Origin: Kitasatospora xanthocidica
Lineage (GTDB): Bacteria; Actinomycetota; Actinomycetes; Streptomycetales; Streptomycetaceae
Assembly (NCBI RefSeq): GCF_014656195.1
Contig: NZ_BNBY01000015.1
Coordinates: 1 to 64,000 of the forward strand
Length of the DNA stretch: 64,000 nt
Direction of reading: 5' to 3'
Below the pieces are notes generated by a model, which had not been told where the DNA came from, did not search any database, and saw only the letters and a list, made by a program, of their open reading frames with translations. Both the position numbers and the translations under genes were made by a program. Below, piece by piece: positions 7,585-15,883 of the stretch (positions are counted from its first letter, which is position 1; each line of letters opens with the position of its first letter).

Positions 7585-8712
7585 ATGAGCATCCGGCTTC
7601 GCCGCGTCCTCGCGGTCACTGCAGTGGTCACCCTCGGCCTGGGCGCCGCGTCCTGCGGCAGCGCCAAGCAGTCCTCCAGCGGCGGATCCTCCGGTGGCGC
7701 CTCGGGCGGCGCGAGCGGCAGCGCCGCCGTGGGGGCCGTCCGGATCGGCCTGCTGCTGCCGGAGACCAAGACGACCCGCTACGAGCAGTTCGACCGCCCG
7801 CTGATCGAGGCGAAGATCAAGGAGCTGGCACCGCAGGCGCAGATCGACTACTACAACGCCAACCAGGACGCGACGACCCAGCAGACCCAGGTGGACACCG
7901 CCCTCACCAAGGGCGACAAGGTGCTGATCCTGGACGCGGTGGACTCCAAGTCGATCCAGTCCTCCGTGCAGAAGGCCCATGACGCGGGCGTCAAGGTGCT
8001 CGCCTACGACCGGCTCGCCCAGGGGCCGGTCGACGCGTACGTGTCCTTCGACAACCACAAGGTCGGCGAACTGCAGGGGAAGGCCCTGGTGGACGCGGTG
8101 GGCGACAAGGCGAACGCCGGCTCGATCATCATGATCAACGGCTCGCCGACCGACCCCAACGCGGCCGACTTCAAGGCCGGCGCGCACAGCGCGATCGACG
8201 GCAAGCTGAAGATCGGCAAGGAGTACGACACCCCGCAGTGGGACCCGAACCAGGCCAACCAGGAGGCCGCGGCGGCGATCACCGCGATCGGCGCGAGCAA
8301 CGTGGTCGGCGTCTACTCCGCCAACGACGGCATGGCCGCCGGTATCGCCACCGCCCTCAAGGCGGCCGGCCTGAGCGTCCCGCTCACCGGCCAGGACGCC
8401 CAACTCGACGCCATCCAGCGGATCCTGGCCGGCACGCAGACCATGACGATCTACAAGCCGTTCAAGCCGGAGACCGACATCGCGGCCCAGATGGCCGTCG
8501 CGCTGGCCGCCGGCAAGACCCTCGACTCCACCCTCGCGCCGACGACGGTGACCAACGGCAGCGGCAACAAGGTGCCGGCCAACCTGATCACCCCGATCGT
8601 CGTCACCAAGGACAACGTCAAGGACACGGTGGTCAAGGACGGTCTCTACACCGTCGACCAGATCTGCACGCCGGACTACGCCGCCGCCTGCAAGTCCGCC
8701 GGCCTCCAGTAG
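7585..8712 (+). CDS. xylF: xylose-type ABC transporter substrate-binding lipoprotein
   Basis: 375-residue extracellular sugar-binding lipoprotein. The start is ATG at 7585, preceded by AGGAGAGG. The signal peptide ends in the lipobox GAASC at residue ~23, followed by a Ser/Gly-rich tether. The mature part is a periplasmic-binding-protein type I fold: VRIGLLLPETKTTRYEQFDR, the DAVDSKSIQSSV block, VLAYDRLAQGPVDAYVSFDN, and GVYSANDGMAAGIATALKAA, all typical of D-xylose-binding XylF. It feeds the XylG ATPase and XylH permease encoded just downstream. The downstream hairpin probably lets xylF be expressed above xylGH. Confidence 0.9.
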   Translation: MSIRLRRVLAVTAVVTLGLGAASCGSAKQSSSGGSSGGASGGASGSAAVGAVRIGLLLPETKTTRYEQFDRPLIEAKIKELAPQAQIDYYNANQDATTQQTQVDTALTKGDKVLILDAVDSKSIQSSVQKAHDAGVKVLAYDRLAQGPVDAYVSFDNHKVGELQGKALVDAVGDKANAGSIIMINGSPTDPNAADFKAGAHSAIDGKLKIGKEYDTPQWDPNQANQEAAAAITAIGASNVVGVYSANDGMAAGIATALKAAGLSVPLTGQDAQLDAIQRILAGTQTMTIYKPFKPETDIAAQMAVALAAGKTLDSTLAPTTVTNGSGNKVPANLITPIVVTKDNVKDTVVKDGLYTVDQICTPDYAAACKSAGLQ

Positions 8713-8757
8713 CCGACGCCTTCCCGAAACCGCCGTCCCCCCCTCGAACCCGAACAG

Positions 8758-8784
8758 GCCCCGCCTCCACGACGGAGGCGGGGC
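8758..8784 (+). terminator. intra-operon attenuating hairpin between xylF and xylG
   Basis: GCCCCGCCTCC / GGAGGCGGGGC form a perfect 11-bp stem with an ACGAC loop. It is followed directly by the xylG ribosome-binding site AAGGGAG and has no U-tract, so it more likely acts as a partial terminator or 3'-end stabiliser of a xylF-only transcript. Confidence 0.7.
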
Positions 8785-8800
8785 AAGGGAGTTGGTCACT

Positions 8801-9580
8801 GTGGCAGGTGAGACCGTACTGGCCCTGCGCGGGGTCTCCAAACGGTTCGGCGCCGTCCAGGCGCTCACCGACATCGAACTGGAGGTGCACCGCGGCGAGG
8901 TGGTGGCCCTGGTCGGCGACAACGGCGCCGGGAAGTCCACCCTGGTCAAGGCGATCGCCGGGGTGCACCAGCCCGACGAGGGCGTCATCGAGTGGCAGGG
9001 CAAGGCGGTGAGCATCCACCGGCCGCAGGACGCCCAGCAGTTGGGCATCGCCACCGTCTACCAGGACCTCGCGCTCTGCGACAACCTCGACGTGGTCGGG
9101 AACCTCTTCCTCGGCCGCGAGATCCGCCGCTTCACCATCCTCGACGAGGTCGCGATGGAGAAGCGGTCCCGGCAGCTGCTGGACACCCTGTCCATCCGCA
9201 TCCCCAGCGTGCGCATCCCGGTCGCCTCGCTCTCCGGCGGTCAGCGCCAGGTCGTCGCGATCGCCCGCGCGCTGATCGGCTCGCCCAAGGTCGTGATGCT
9301 GGACGAGCCGACCGCCGCCCTGGGCGTCGAGCAGACCGCCCAGGTGCTCGACCTGGTCGAGCGGCTGCGCGAGCAGGACCACGGCGTGATCCTCATCAGC
9401 CACAACATGGCGGACGTGATGGCCGTCGCGGACACCGTCGCGGTGCTGCGCCTCGGACGCAACAACGGCGTCTTCGACAAGCGCTACACCAACCAGGAAG
9501 AGATCATCTCGGCCATCACCGGCGCCACGGACAACGCCGTGACCCGCCGGAAGGCCCGCGGCCAGGAGGACTCCCAGTGA
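8801..9580 (+). CDS. xylG: sugar ABC transporter ATP-binding protein
   Basis: 259-residue single-domain ABC ATPase that energises xylose uptake. Walker A GDNGAGKST (~residues 41-49), signature LSGGQRQ, Walker B VVMLDEPTAA and the switch His in ILISHN are all intact. Enterobacterial XylG has two fused ABC domains; the actinobacterial form is half-length, as here, and probably homodimerises. GTG at 8801 is preferred over TTG at 8792 because AAGGGAG sits 9 nt upstream. Its last four bases overlap the start of xylH (GTGA), so the two are translationally coupled. Confidence 0.9.
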   Translation: MAGETVLALRGVSKRFGAVQALTDIELEVHRGEVVALVGDNGAGKSTLVKAIAGVHQPDEGVIEWQGKAVSIHRPQDAQQLGIATVYQDLALCDNLDVVGNLFLGREIRRFTILDEVAMEKRSRQLLDTLSIRIPSVRIPVASLSGGQRQVVAIARALIGSPKVVMLDEPTAALGVEQTAQVLDLVERLREQDHGVILISHNMADVMAVADTVAVLRLGRNNGVFDKRYTNQEEIISAITGATDNAVTRRKARGQEDSQ

Positions 9581-10932
9581 GCGAGAACAATCCGGGGGGC
9601 GCGCCCGGCGGCGGATCCGGCGGCGAACCCGAGCGCCGCCACGGCCCGCTGCCCGAGGACAGCATGCCCCTGGGCGGCGTCAACGCCCCCGTCCCGGTGG
9701 CCCCGGAGGCCACCCCCGCGGTCGACCCGCGGCTGATCGTCCGGCAGGAGGGCATCAAGGGCTACCTGGGCGAGTTCCGCCGCCGGATGAGCAGCGGCGA
9801 GCTGGGATCGCTGCCCGTGGTGCTCGCCCTGATCGTGATCTGGGCGGTGTTCGGCAGCCTGAACAGCAGCTTCCTGTCCGCCCAGAACCTCTCCAACCTG
9901 TCCCAGCAGATCGTCGGCACCGGCATGATCGCGATCGGCGTGGTCTTCGTGCTGCTGCTCGGCGAGATCGACCTGTCGGTGGGCTCGGTCAGCGGCCTGT
10001 GCGCGGCGATCTTCGCCGTCCTGAACGTCACCAACGGCGTCAACCAGTGGCTCGCGCTGATCACCGCCATCGTCGGCGGCGCGGTCGTCGGCGCGATCCA
10101 CGGCATCTTCTTCGCCAAGGTCGGCGTGCCGGCCTTCGTGGTCACCCTGGCCGGCAACCTCGGCTGGAACGGCCTGATGCTGCAGGTCCTCGGCACCAAC
10201 GGCACCGTCAACCTGTCCGGCAAGGACATCGTCTCCAGGCTCTACAGCACCATCTACGGCCAGCAGATCGCCGGGTACGGCGTGGCGGCGATCGGCGTCC
10301 TGCTGTTCCTGTTCGCCTCGCTGATCGACGCCCGCCGGCGCCAGGTCGCCGGTGTCCCGTCCCGGCCGCTCGCCGACATCGTGCTGCGCACCGTGCTGCT
10401 GGCCATCGTCGCCTTCCTGGCCGCCTACACGCTCAACCAGTACAAGGGGCTGCCGCTCGCGCTGCTGATCTTCCTGATCTTCATCGTGGTGCTGGACTTC
10501 GTGCTGCGCCGCACCGCGTACGGGCGACAGGTGTTCGCGCTCGGCGGGAACATCGAGGGCGCCCGGCGGGCCGGTATCAACGTGTCCTGGATCCGGATCA
10601 GCGTCTTCACCATCTGCTCCACCATGGCGGCCGTCGGCGGCCTGTTCCTGGCGGCGCAGATCCAGTCGGCCAGCCAGACCTCCGGCGGCGGGAACCTGCT
10701 GATGAACGCCATCGCGGCGGCCGTCATCGGCGGCACCAGCCTCTTCGGCGGGCGCGGCAAGACCTGGTCGGCGCTGCTCGGTGCGCTGGTGATCGCCTCG
10801 ATCCAGTCCGGGATGAACATCGAGGGCCTCAGCAACGCCATCCAGTTCATGATCACCGGCGCGGTGCTGCTGGCCGCCGTCGTGGTCGACTCGCTGGCCC
10901 GCCGCACCCAGAAGGCCGCCGGGCGCGCCTGA
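9577..10932 (+). CDS. xylH: sugar ABC transporter permease
   Basis: 451-residue integral membrane permease of the xylose importer. A ~60-residue hydrophilic Gly/Pro-rich N-terminal tail precedes about ten membrane segments. EIDLSVGSVSGLCAAIFAV, GNLGWNGLMLQVLGTNG and NAIAAAVIGGTSLFGGRGK are hallmarks of the RbsC/XylH family. An extended cytoplasmic loop (DARRRQVAGVPSR) in the middle is typical of XylH rather than RbsC. GTG at 9577 overlaps the xylG stop by 4 bp. The frame is open far upstream, but that part is antisense-like XylG sequence in the wrong frame. Confidence 0.9.
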   Translation: MSENNPGGAPGGGSGGEPERRHGPLPEDSMPLGGVNAPVPVAPEATPAVDPRLIVRQEGIKGYLGEFRRRMSSGELGSLPVVLALIVIWAVFGSLNSSFLSAQNLSNLSQQIVGTGMIAIGVVFVLLLGEIDLSVGSVSGLCAAIFAVLNVTNGVNQWLALITAIVGGAVVGAIHGIFFAKVGVPAFVVTLAGNLGWNGLMLQVLGTNGTVNLSGKDIVSRLYSTIYGQQIAGYGVAAIGVLLFLFASLIDARRRQVAGVPSRPLADIVLRTVLLAIVAFLAAYTLNQYKGLPLALLIFLIFIVVLDFVLRRTAYGRQVFALGGNIEGARRAGINVSWIRISVFTICSTMAAVGGLFLAAQIQSASQTSGGGNLLMNAIAAAVIGGTSLFGGRGKTWSALLGALVIASIQSGMNIEGLSNAIQFMITGAVLLAAVVVDSLARRTQKAAGRA

Positions 10933-10962
10933 GCACCCCCGACCGGCCCTATGCTGCGGAGC

Positions 10963-11634
10963 ATGCCGAATGAGCTGCGCACTCTTCAACCGGCCGAGGA
11001 CCTCGCCTTCATCCGGCGCGAGACCGAGCTGAAGTCCGTCCCCTTCGTGCCCGAGATCAGCCTGTACATGGCCGAGGACGCGATCGCCCTCTGGGAGACC
11101 ACCGAGCGGGCCCGCGGGGAGGACGGACTGCCGCCGCCGTTCTGGGCCTTCGCCTGGGCGGGCGGGGTGGCCGTCAGCCGCTACGTGCTGGACCACCCCG
11201 AGCTGGTGGCGGGGCGGACGGTGCTGGACGTCGCGGCCGGGTCCGGGCTGGTCGGCGTCGCCGCCGCGCTGCGCGGGGCGTCCGCCGTGCGGGCGGCCGA
11301 GATCGACGGCTACGCGGTGGCCGCGATCGGCCTCAACGCCGAGGCCAACGGGGTGCGGGTGGACGGCGCCCTGGTGGACCTGGTGGACGGCGACGGCGCC
11401 CCGGCCGAGGTGGTGCTCGCGGGCGACGTCTTCTACGAGCGGGCCATGGCCGCCCGCTTCCTGCCGTTCCTGGAACGGGCCGCGGCGCGCGGGGCCACGG
11501 TCGTCGTGGGCGACCCGGGCCGCGCCTACCTGCCCCGGGAGCGGTTCACGGCGGTCGCGGCGTACCAGGTGCCGGTGGTCGCGGACCTGGAGGACACGGC
11601 GGTGAAGACCACCACGGTGTGGAGGCTCGGCTGA
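10963..11634 (+). CDS. class I methyltransferase, ETFB lysine methyltransferase-like
   Basis: 223 residues from ATG at 10963, with GCGGAG just upstream. SAM motif I is TVLDVAAGSGLVGVAAA, followed by the acidic AAEIDGYAVAAIGLNAEANG. The post-motif AGDVFYER resembles the DxxY(D/E) motif that defines the METTL20/ETFB-KMT and nicotinamide-methyltransferase-like group of seven-strand protein methyltransferases. PFWAFAWAGGVAVSRYVLDH before motif I is also typical. Bacterial members methylate lysines of electron-transfer flavoprotein beta; the substrate here is not known. It begins 30 bp after xylH but is probably not functionally linked to sugar uptake. Confidence 0.8.
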   Translation: MPNELRTLQPAEDLAFIRRETELKSVPFVPEISLYMAEDAIALWETTERARGEDGLPPPFWAFAWAGGVAVSRYVLDHPELVAGRTVLDVAAGSGLVGVAAALRGASAVRAAEIDGYAVAAIGLNAEANGVRVDGALVDLVDGDGAPAEVVLAGDVFYERAMAARFLPFLERAAARGATVVVGDPGRAYLPRERFTAVAAYQVPVVADLEDTAVKTTTVWRLG

Positions 11635-11702
11635 CGGCGCCTCAGGGGCGGGGGATGGTCAAGGGGTGGTAAACGCTGACGCAAGATCATGCCATGATGG
11701 TT

Positions 11703-11734
11703 ACTGACTGGTAATCCGATGATGTCCAGTCAGT
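11703..11734 (+). promoter_or_regulatory. inverted repeat upstream of the small secreted protein
   Basis: ACTGACTGG (11703-11711) and CCAGTCAGT (11726-11734) are perfect 9-bp inverted arms 14 nt apart, in an AT-rich stretch 30-60 bp before the start codon. It could be an operator overlapping the promoter or a hairpin in the 5' leader. Confidence 0.5.
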
Positions 11735-11763
11735 GAACCGTGCACCACCGTAAGGAGTCACCC

Positions 11764-12048
11764 ATGCGTCGACGCATCCCCGCCCTCGTCCTGACCGCCG
11801 CCCTGGCCGGCGGCGCCCTGGCGACGGTCGCGCAGGTCGCCACCGCCCAGCCGGCGGCCGCCGCCTCGATCACCGTTGACCTCAACCAGATGCGCCAGCA
11901 GGTCGCCGACCTGCGCGCCAAGGCCAACCGCCTGGACCGCGAGGGCGAGCGGGACGCCGCGCGCCGCGCCCGCGCCCAGGCCGACGCGCTGCAGCGCCGG
12001 ATCGACCAGATCGAGAAGTCCGAGCGCGAGAGCGGCCGCCACTTCTGA
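11764..12048 (+). CDS. small secreted coiled-coil protein
   Basis: 94 residues. The start is ATG at 11764, after AAGGAG. Residues 1-35 are a Sec signal peptide (MRRR, then an Ala/Leu core, with likely cleavage near AQPAAAAS). The mature ~60 residues are one continuous charged helix with heptad-like spacing (LNQMRQQVADLRAKANRLDR, then further Arg/Glu/Ala-rich turns to ERESGRHF). It has no cysteine and no enzymatic motif. A secreted scaffold or assembly peptide is possible; function unknown. Confidence 0.75.
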   Translation: MRRRIPALVLTAALAGGALATVAQVATAQPAAAASITVDLNQMRQQVADLRAKANRLDREGERDAARRARAQADALQRRIDQIEKSERESGRHF

Positions 12049-12065
12049 CGGCCGTCGCGCGATCA

Positions 12066-12114
12066 GGCGCCGCCCGCTTCGCCCCTCCGACGGAGGGCCG
12101 GGGCGGGCGGCGCC
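12066..12114 (+). terminator. terminator after the small secreted protein
   Basis: GGCGCCGCCCGC (12066-12077) pairs perfectly with GCGGGCGGCGCC (12103-12114), a 12-bp stem starting 18 bp after the stop codon. Confidence 0.65.
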
Positions 12115-12207
12115 GTCGTTCCGGGACTCGCTCCCGCCCGAGGGCCGAGCCGTCCAGGGTGTGGAATTCCCGGTGCCGGAGCCGAACCGGCTGCTAGACA
12201 GGCCGGC

Positions 12208-12660
12208 ATGACCGACCAGATCGCCCTGCGCCCCGCCACCCCCGACGAGATCCCCGCCCTGCTCGCCCTCTGGGCCCGGGCCGCCAAGGGCGCCAGCATC
12301 ACGGACGACGAGGCGGGCGTGGCCGCGCTGCTCGCCCGCGACCCGCAGTGTCTGATCGTCGCCACCCCGGCCGACGACCCGGCCGCCCTGCTCGGCACCG
12401 TGATCGCCGGCTGGGACGGCTGGCGCTGCCACCTCTACCGCCTCGCCGTCGACCCCGCCCACCGCCGCCGGGGCATCGGCGCCGCCCTGCTGGCGGCCGC
12501 CGAGGAACGCTTCGCCGCGCTCGGCGGCCGCCGGGCCGACGCCATGGTGCTGGACGACAACGCGCTCGGCCACCGCACCTGGCAGGCCGCCGGGTACGCG
12601 CCGGAGCCGCAGTGGAGCCGCTGGGTCAAGCCGCTGGGCCAGCCGCGGGAGGAGCGCTGA
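12208..12660 (+). CDS. GNAT-family N-acetyltransferase
   Basis: 150-residue single-domain acetyltransferase. The acetyl-CoA loop is visible in LYRLAVDPAHRRRGIGAALL (R/Q-x-x-G-x-G/A). The N-terminal strand LRPATPDEIPALLALWARAA and the late LDDNALGHRTWQAAGYAPE helix-strand complete the fold. The acceptor substrate cannot be predicted. It starts at ATG 12208 and appears monocistronic. Confidence 0.85.
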   Translation: MTDQIALRPATPDEIPALLALWARAAKGASITDDEAGVAALLARDPQCLIVATPADDPAALLGTVIAGWDGWRCHLYRLAVDPAHRRRGIGAALLAAAEERFAALGGRRADAMVLDDNALGHRTWQAAGYAPEPQWSRWVKPLGQPREER

Positions 12661-12828
12661 ACAGCCGGTGAAAGGCCGGTCGGGAACCGTCGGCCGGGTC
12701 CCCGTCCGGACGGCCGCCGAGGGCTGGCGGCCGGTTCCGGGGCGTGGTCCGCTGTGCCCGATGCGTGTGCGAACGGTCACGTTCCGTCACGCGCTCCGAC
12801 CCGCCCACCCGACAGGGGACCACCCACC

Positions 12829-14232
12829 ATGACCATGACCGAGAACGGCCTGAGGCTCGCCTCGCCCGAGGCCGCCGCCGACGTGTTCGCCGGCCTGAGC
12901 GACCTCGAACAGGCCCTCGCGTTCTACCACCAGCACCTGGCGTCGGACACCGCCGTCAACCTCTCCGTCGCGGAGAACGTCCTGCTCTACCACGACTCGA
13001 TGAACGCGGACGTCTTCAAGAAGATCCAGCTGATCCCCGAACGGAACATCCAGTACATGGCCGCCGCCGGCATCCCGCAGCTGCGCCGGCAGGTGGCGGA
13101 GCTCCTCAGCCGGGCATACAAGCGGACCGTCTTGGAGGACGACGTCTTCGGCTGCGCCGGGGTCTCCTCCGCGCTGGAGTGCATCGCCTTCGGGCTGATG
13201 CGCAAGGGCGCGGGCACGCCGGCGCTCAAGCCGGGGGACGAGGTGCTGATCCCGGCGCCGTACTGGCAGGGCTTCAACTGGTCCTTCGAGGAACGGCCCA
13301 AGCTCAAGTGCGTCCCGGTGAACCTGCCCACCACCGGCGCCGGGCGGTACCGCCTCACCCTGGACCTGGTGATCAAGGCCTACGAGGCGCGGCAGAAGGC
13401 CGGCCACCGCCCGCGGCTGCTCGTCCTCACGAACCCGCACAACCCGCTGGGCGTCAACTACGACAGGGACCTGCTCGAAGGCATCTACGCCTGGGCGATG
13501 GCCTACACCGACATGCACGTCATCTCGGACGAGATCTACTGCCACTCCCAGCTCAAGGGCTCCAAGACGCCGTTCACCGGCGCGGTGACCCTGGGCGCGT
13601 ACCAGGGGTTCGCCAACCGGATCCACGTGGTGTGGGGCTTCGCCAAGGACTTCGGGCTGTCCGGCTTCCGCACCGGCTTCGTCGTCTCGAAGAACCCAGC
13701 CGTGCACCGCGCCATGCTCGGCAACACGGACCCGGCCGAACGGACCCACCCGCTGCCCTGGTTCACCCCGTTCGACTCGCTGAAGACCTTCGTCATCGGG
13801 GAGCTGCTCAGCGCCACCAAGGACGGGCGGCTCTACACGACGTACGCCATGGAGAAGTACCCCGAACTGCTCGGCAAGAGCTTCACGGAGGTCAAGGCCG
13901 CGCTGGACAAGGCCGGGATCCGGTACGTCCACCGGGACGGGGACAACGCCGCCCAGTTCTTCTGGCTCGACCTCACCGAGTACCTCGGCAAGCGCGTGGA
14001 GCCCGACGGCGACATCGAACTGCCGGTCGTCGGGCCGAAGGGGCTCGACCCGGACGAGGAGTGGCTGTTCCGCTACCTCGCGGCCGCGCCCACCGAGGTG
14101 AGCCTGCTGCCCGGCGGCACCATGCACAACCCGGTACCGGGGTTCTACCGGCTCTGCTTCACCGCCCGCCGGCGCGAGGAGGTTGTGGCCGCGGTGAGCC
14201 GGGTGGGGAAGGCACTGGCCAAGCTGAGGTAG
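12829..14232 (+). CDS. PLP-dependent aminotransferase class I/II, ACC-synthase-like
   Basis: 467-residue fold-type I PLP enzyme, start ATG at 12829 after a GGGGA sequence. The Schiff-base lysine lies in FAKDFGLSGFRTGFV (~residue 272), which matches the SKDxGLPGFRVG motif of plant 1-aminocyclopropane-1-carboxylate synthases better than that of ordinary transaminases. PAPYWQGFNWSFEERPKLKC likewise mirrors the ACC-synthase YYPGFDRDL region, and TNPHNPLG is the cofactor-binding motif. ACC-synthase-like bacterial enzymes make cyclopropane or azetidine amino acids or act as transaminases; the substrate must be SAM or an amino acid, undetermined here. No biosynthetic neighbours are visible, and it is convergent with the Xaa-Pro aminopeptidase gene. 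Confidence 0.85.
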   Translation: MTMTENGLRLASPEAAADVFAGLSDLEQALAFYHQHLASDTAVNLSVAENVLLYHDSMNADVFKKIQLIPERNIQYMAAAGIPQLRRQVAELLSRAYKRTVLEDDVFGCAGVSSALECIAFGLMRKGAGTPALKPGDEVLIPAPYWQGFNWSFEERPKLKCVPVNLPTTGAGRYRLTLDLVIKAYEARQKAGHRPRLLVLTNPHNPLGVNYDRDLLEGIYAWAMAYTDMHVISDEIYCHSQLKGSKTPFTGAVTLGAYQGFANRIHVVWGFAKDFGLSGFRTGFVVSKNPAVHRAMLGNTDPAERTHPLPWFTPFDSLKTFVIGELLSATKDGRLYTTYAMEKYPELLGKSFTEVKAALDKAGIRYVHRDGDNAAQFFWLDLTEYLGKRVEPDGDIELPVVGPKGLDPDEEWLFRYLAAAPTEVSLLPGGTMHNPVPGFYRLCFTARRREEVVAAVSRVGKALAKLR

Positions 14233-14244
14233 CCCCGCCGGTGC

Positions 14245-14281
14245 GGCACCCGGGGCGGCCCGCTCGGGCGCCCCGGGTGCC
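14245..14281. terminator. bidirectional terminator
   Basis: GGCACCCGGGGCG (14245-14257) and CGCCCCGGGTGCC (14269-14281) form a perfect 13-bp stem between two convergent genes. Confidence 0.8.
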
Positions 14282-14289
14282 GTCGGCCG

Positions 14290-15726
14290 TCAGGCGCGCA
14301 GGGCGGCCAGCCAGGACTCGACCTCGTCGGCGTGGCGGGGGAGGGCCGCGGAGAGGTTCTCGTTGCCGTCCTCGGTGACCAGGATGTCGTCCTCGATCCG
14401 CACCCCGATGCCGCGGTACTCCGCCGGCACCGTCAGGTCGTTCTCCTGGAAGTAGATCCCCGGCTCGACGGTGAGCACCATGCCCGGCTTCAGCGGGCCG
14501 TCCACGTGGAGCTCGGTGAGCGAGTGGGCGCAGTCGTGCACGTCGATGCCCAGCATGTGGCCGGTGCCCGCCAGGGTGAAGCGGCGGTGCAGGCCCAGCT
14601 CGTACACCTTGTCGGCGGTCAGGTCCCCGAACAGGCCCCAGGAGGTGAGGTGTTCGGCGAGCTCGCGCTGGGCCGCGTGGTGGAAGTCGCGGAAGTCCGC
14701 GCCCGGCCGGACCGCCGCGATGCCCGCCTCCTGCGCGGCCAGCACGGCGTCGTACACCCTGCGCTGCACCTCGGTGAACCGGCCGCTGACCGGCAGGGTG
14801 CGGGTGACGTCCGCGGTGTAGAGCTCGTTGGTCTCCACGCCCGCGTCCAGCAGCAGCAGGTCGCCCGGCCGGGCCTGGCCGGTGTTGCGCACCCAGTGCA
14901 GGGTGGTGGCGTGCGGGCCGGCCGCGGCGATGGTGCTGTAGCCGACGTCGTTGCCCTCGATCCGGGCGCGGACGAAGAAGGTGCCCTCGATCAGCCGCTC
15001 CGGCGTCGCGGAGTCGGTGCCGAGGACGCGCACCACGTCCTCGAAGCCGCGGGCGGTGGCCTCGCACGCGAAGCGCAGCTCGGCGATCTCGAACTCGTCC
15101 TTCACCAGGCGCAGTCCGGACAGGAAGACCTCGAACTCCTCGTCCCGTCCGGCGTCCGCCCGGCCGTCGAGGGCCCGCTCCACGCCCGCGTCGTGGTGGC
15201 GCAGCACCCGCACCGGGCCGGTGGACGCCCGCAGGTCGTCGCGGACGGAGCGCACGTCCCGGCAGGGCAGGCCGAGCAGCCGCTCGCTCTCGGTCAGGCT
15301 GTTGCGGCGGCCGTCCCACAGCTCGCCGTGGTTGTCCAGCCAGAACTCGCCGTTGTCGATCTCCGAGCGGTTGCGCAGGTAGAGGACGGCGGTGTGCCCG
15401 CTGTCGCCGGTCGGCTCCAGCACCAGTACGGAGTCCTGGGACTGGTCACCGGTCAGGTAGACGTAGTCGGAGGACGGCCGGAACGGGTAGTCGGTGTCGT
15501 TGGCCCGCACCTTGGGGTTGCCGGACGGGACCACCAGCAGCTCGCCGGGGAAGGCCGCGGAGAGCTCGGCGCGGCGGCGGGCGGTGTGCGCGGCCTGCCG
15601 GATCGGCTCCAGGGCGGTGCGCTCGGTGTCGGCCCAGCCCCGCTTCATGCTCTCGGCGAGCTCGTCCGTGACGCCACGGGTGAGGCCGTTCTTCCGGTAC
15701 TTGATGGTGTCGGCGGGCTCGGTCAT
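14290..15726 (-). CDS. pepP: Xaa-Pro aminopeptidase (aminopeptidase P, M24B)
   Basis: 478 residues. It should remove an N-terminal residue preceding proline, using two Mn ions. An N-terminal creatinase-like domain (residues ~60-220, with NDTDYPFRPSSDYVYLTG) precedes the pita-bread catalytic domain. The metal ligands are recognisable in order: LLLDAGVETNELYTADVTRT (two Asp), GTGHMLGIDVHDC (His), MVLTVEPGIYF (Glu) and GVRIEDDILVT (Glu). The catalytic His is in the HLTSWGLF...HRRFTLAGTGH part. Start is ATG at 15726. It is cytoplasmic, monocistronic, and shares the terminator at 14245 with its convergent neighbour. Confidence 0.93.
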   Translation of the reverse strand: MTEPADTIKYRKNGLTRGVTDELAESMKRGWADTERTALEPIRQAAHTARRRAELSAAFPGELLVVPSGNPKVRANDTDYPFRPSSDYVYLTGDQSQDSVLVLEPTGDSGHTAVLYLRNRSEIDNGEFWLDNHGELWDGRRNSLTESERLLGLPCRDVRSVRDDLRASTGPVRVLRHHDAGVERALDGRADAGRDEEFEVFLSGLRLVKDEFEIAELRFACEATARGFEDVVRVLGTDSATPERLIEGTFFVRARIEGNDVGYSTIAAAGPHATTLHWVRNTGQARPGDLLLLDAGVETNELYTADVTRTLPVSGRFTEVQRRVYDAVLAAQEAGIAAVRPGADFRDFHHAAQRELAEHLTSWGLFGDLTADKVYELGLHRRFTLAGTGHMLGIDVHDCAHSLTELHVDGPLKPGMVLTVEPGIYFQENDLTVPAEYRGIGVRIEDDILVTEDGNENLSAALPRHADEVESWLAALRA

Positions 15727-15883
15727 CTGTGTTCTCCCAGGGTGTCCCGGCGTTCAGGCCGGAGAGGCGGGGCCCCTCCCGGAGGGCGGGGGAGGGCCCC
15801 TGAAGCGGAGCCGCGAAGCGGCGGAGCGGTCTTCGGACGTTCGGACGGAGGCCGTTGTCAGTGGCCCTCGGTAGGTTGATCCT

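Noticed and set aside
8992..9576. Extension of xylH into xylG
   Set aside because: It is the wrong frame of the XylG coding sequence; GTG at 9577 gives the normal coupled start.
15872..15876. TTGAT as the TnpB element's TAM/left boundary
   Set aside because: It matches the ISDra2 TAM, but it is only 8 bp from the tnpB start, and I cannot identify a left end next to it; kept only as a remark.
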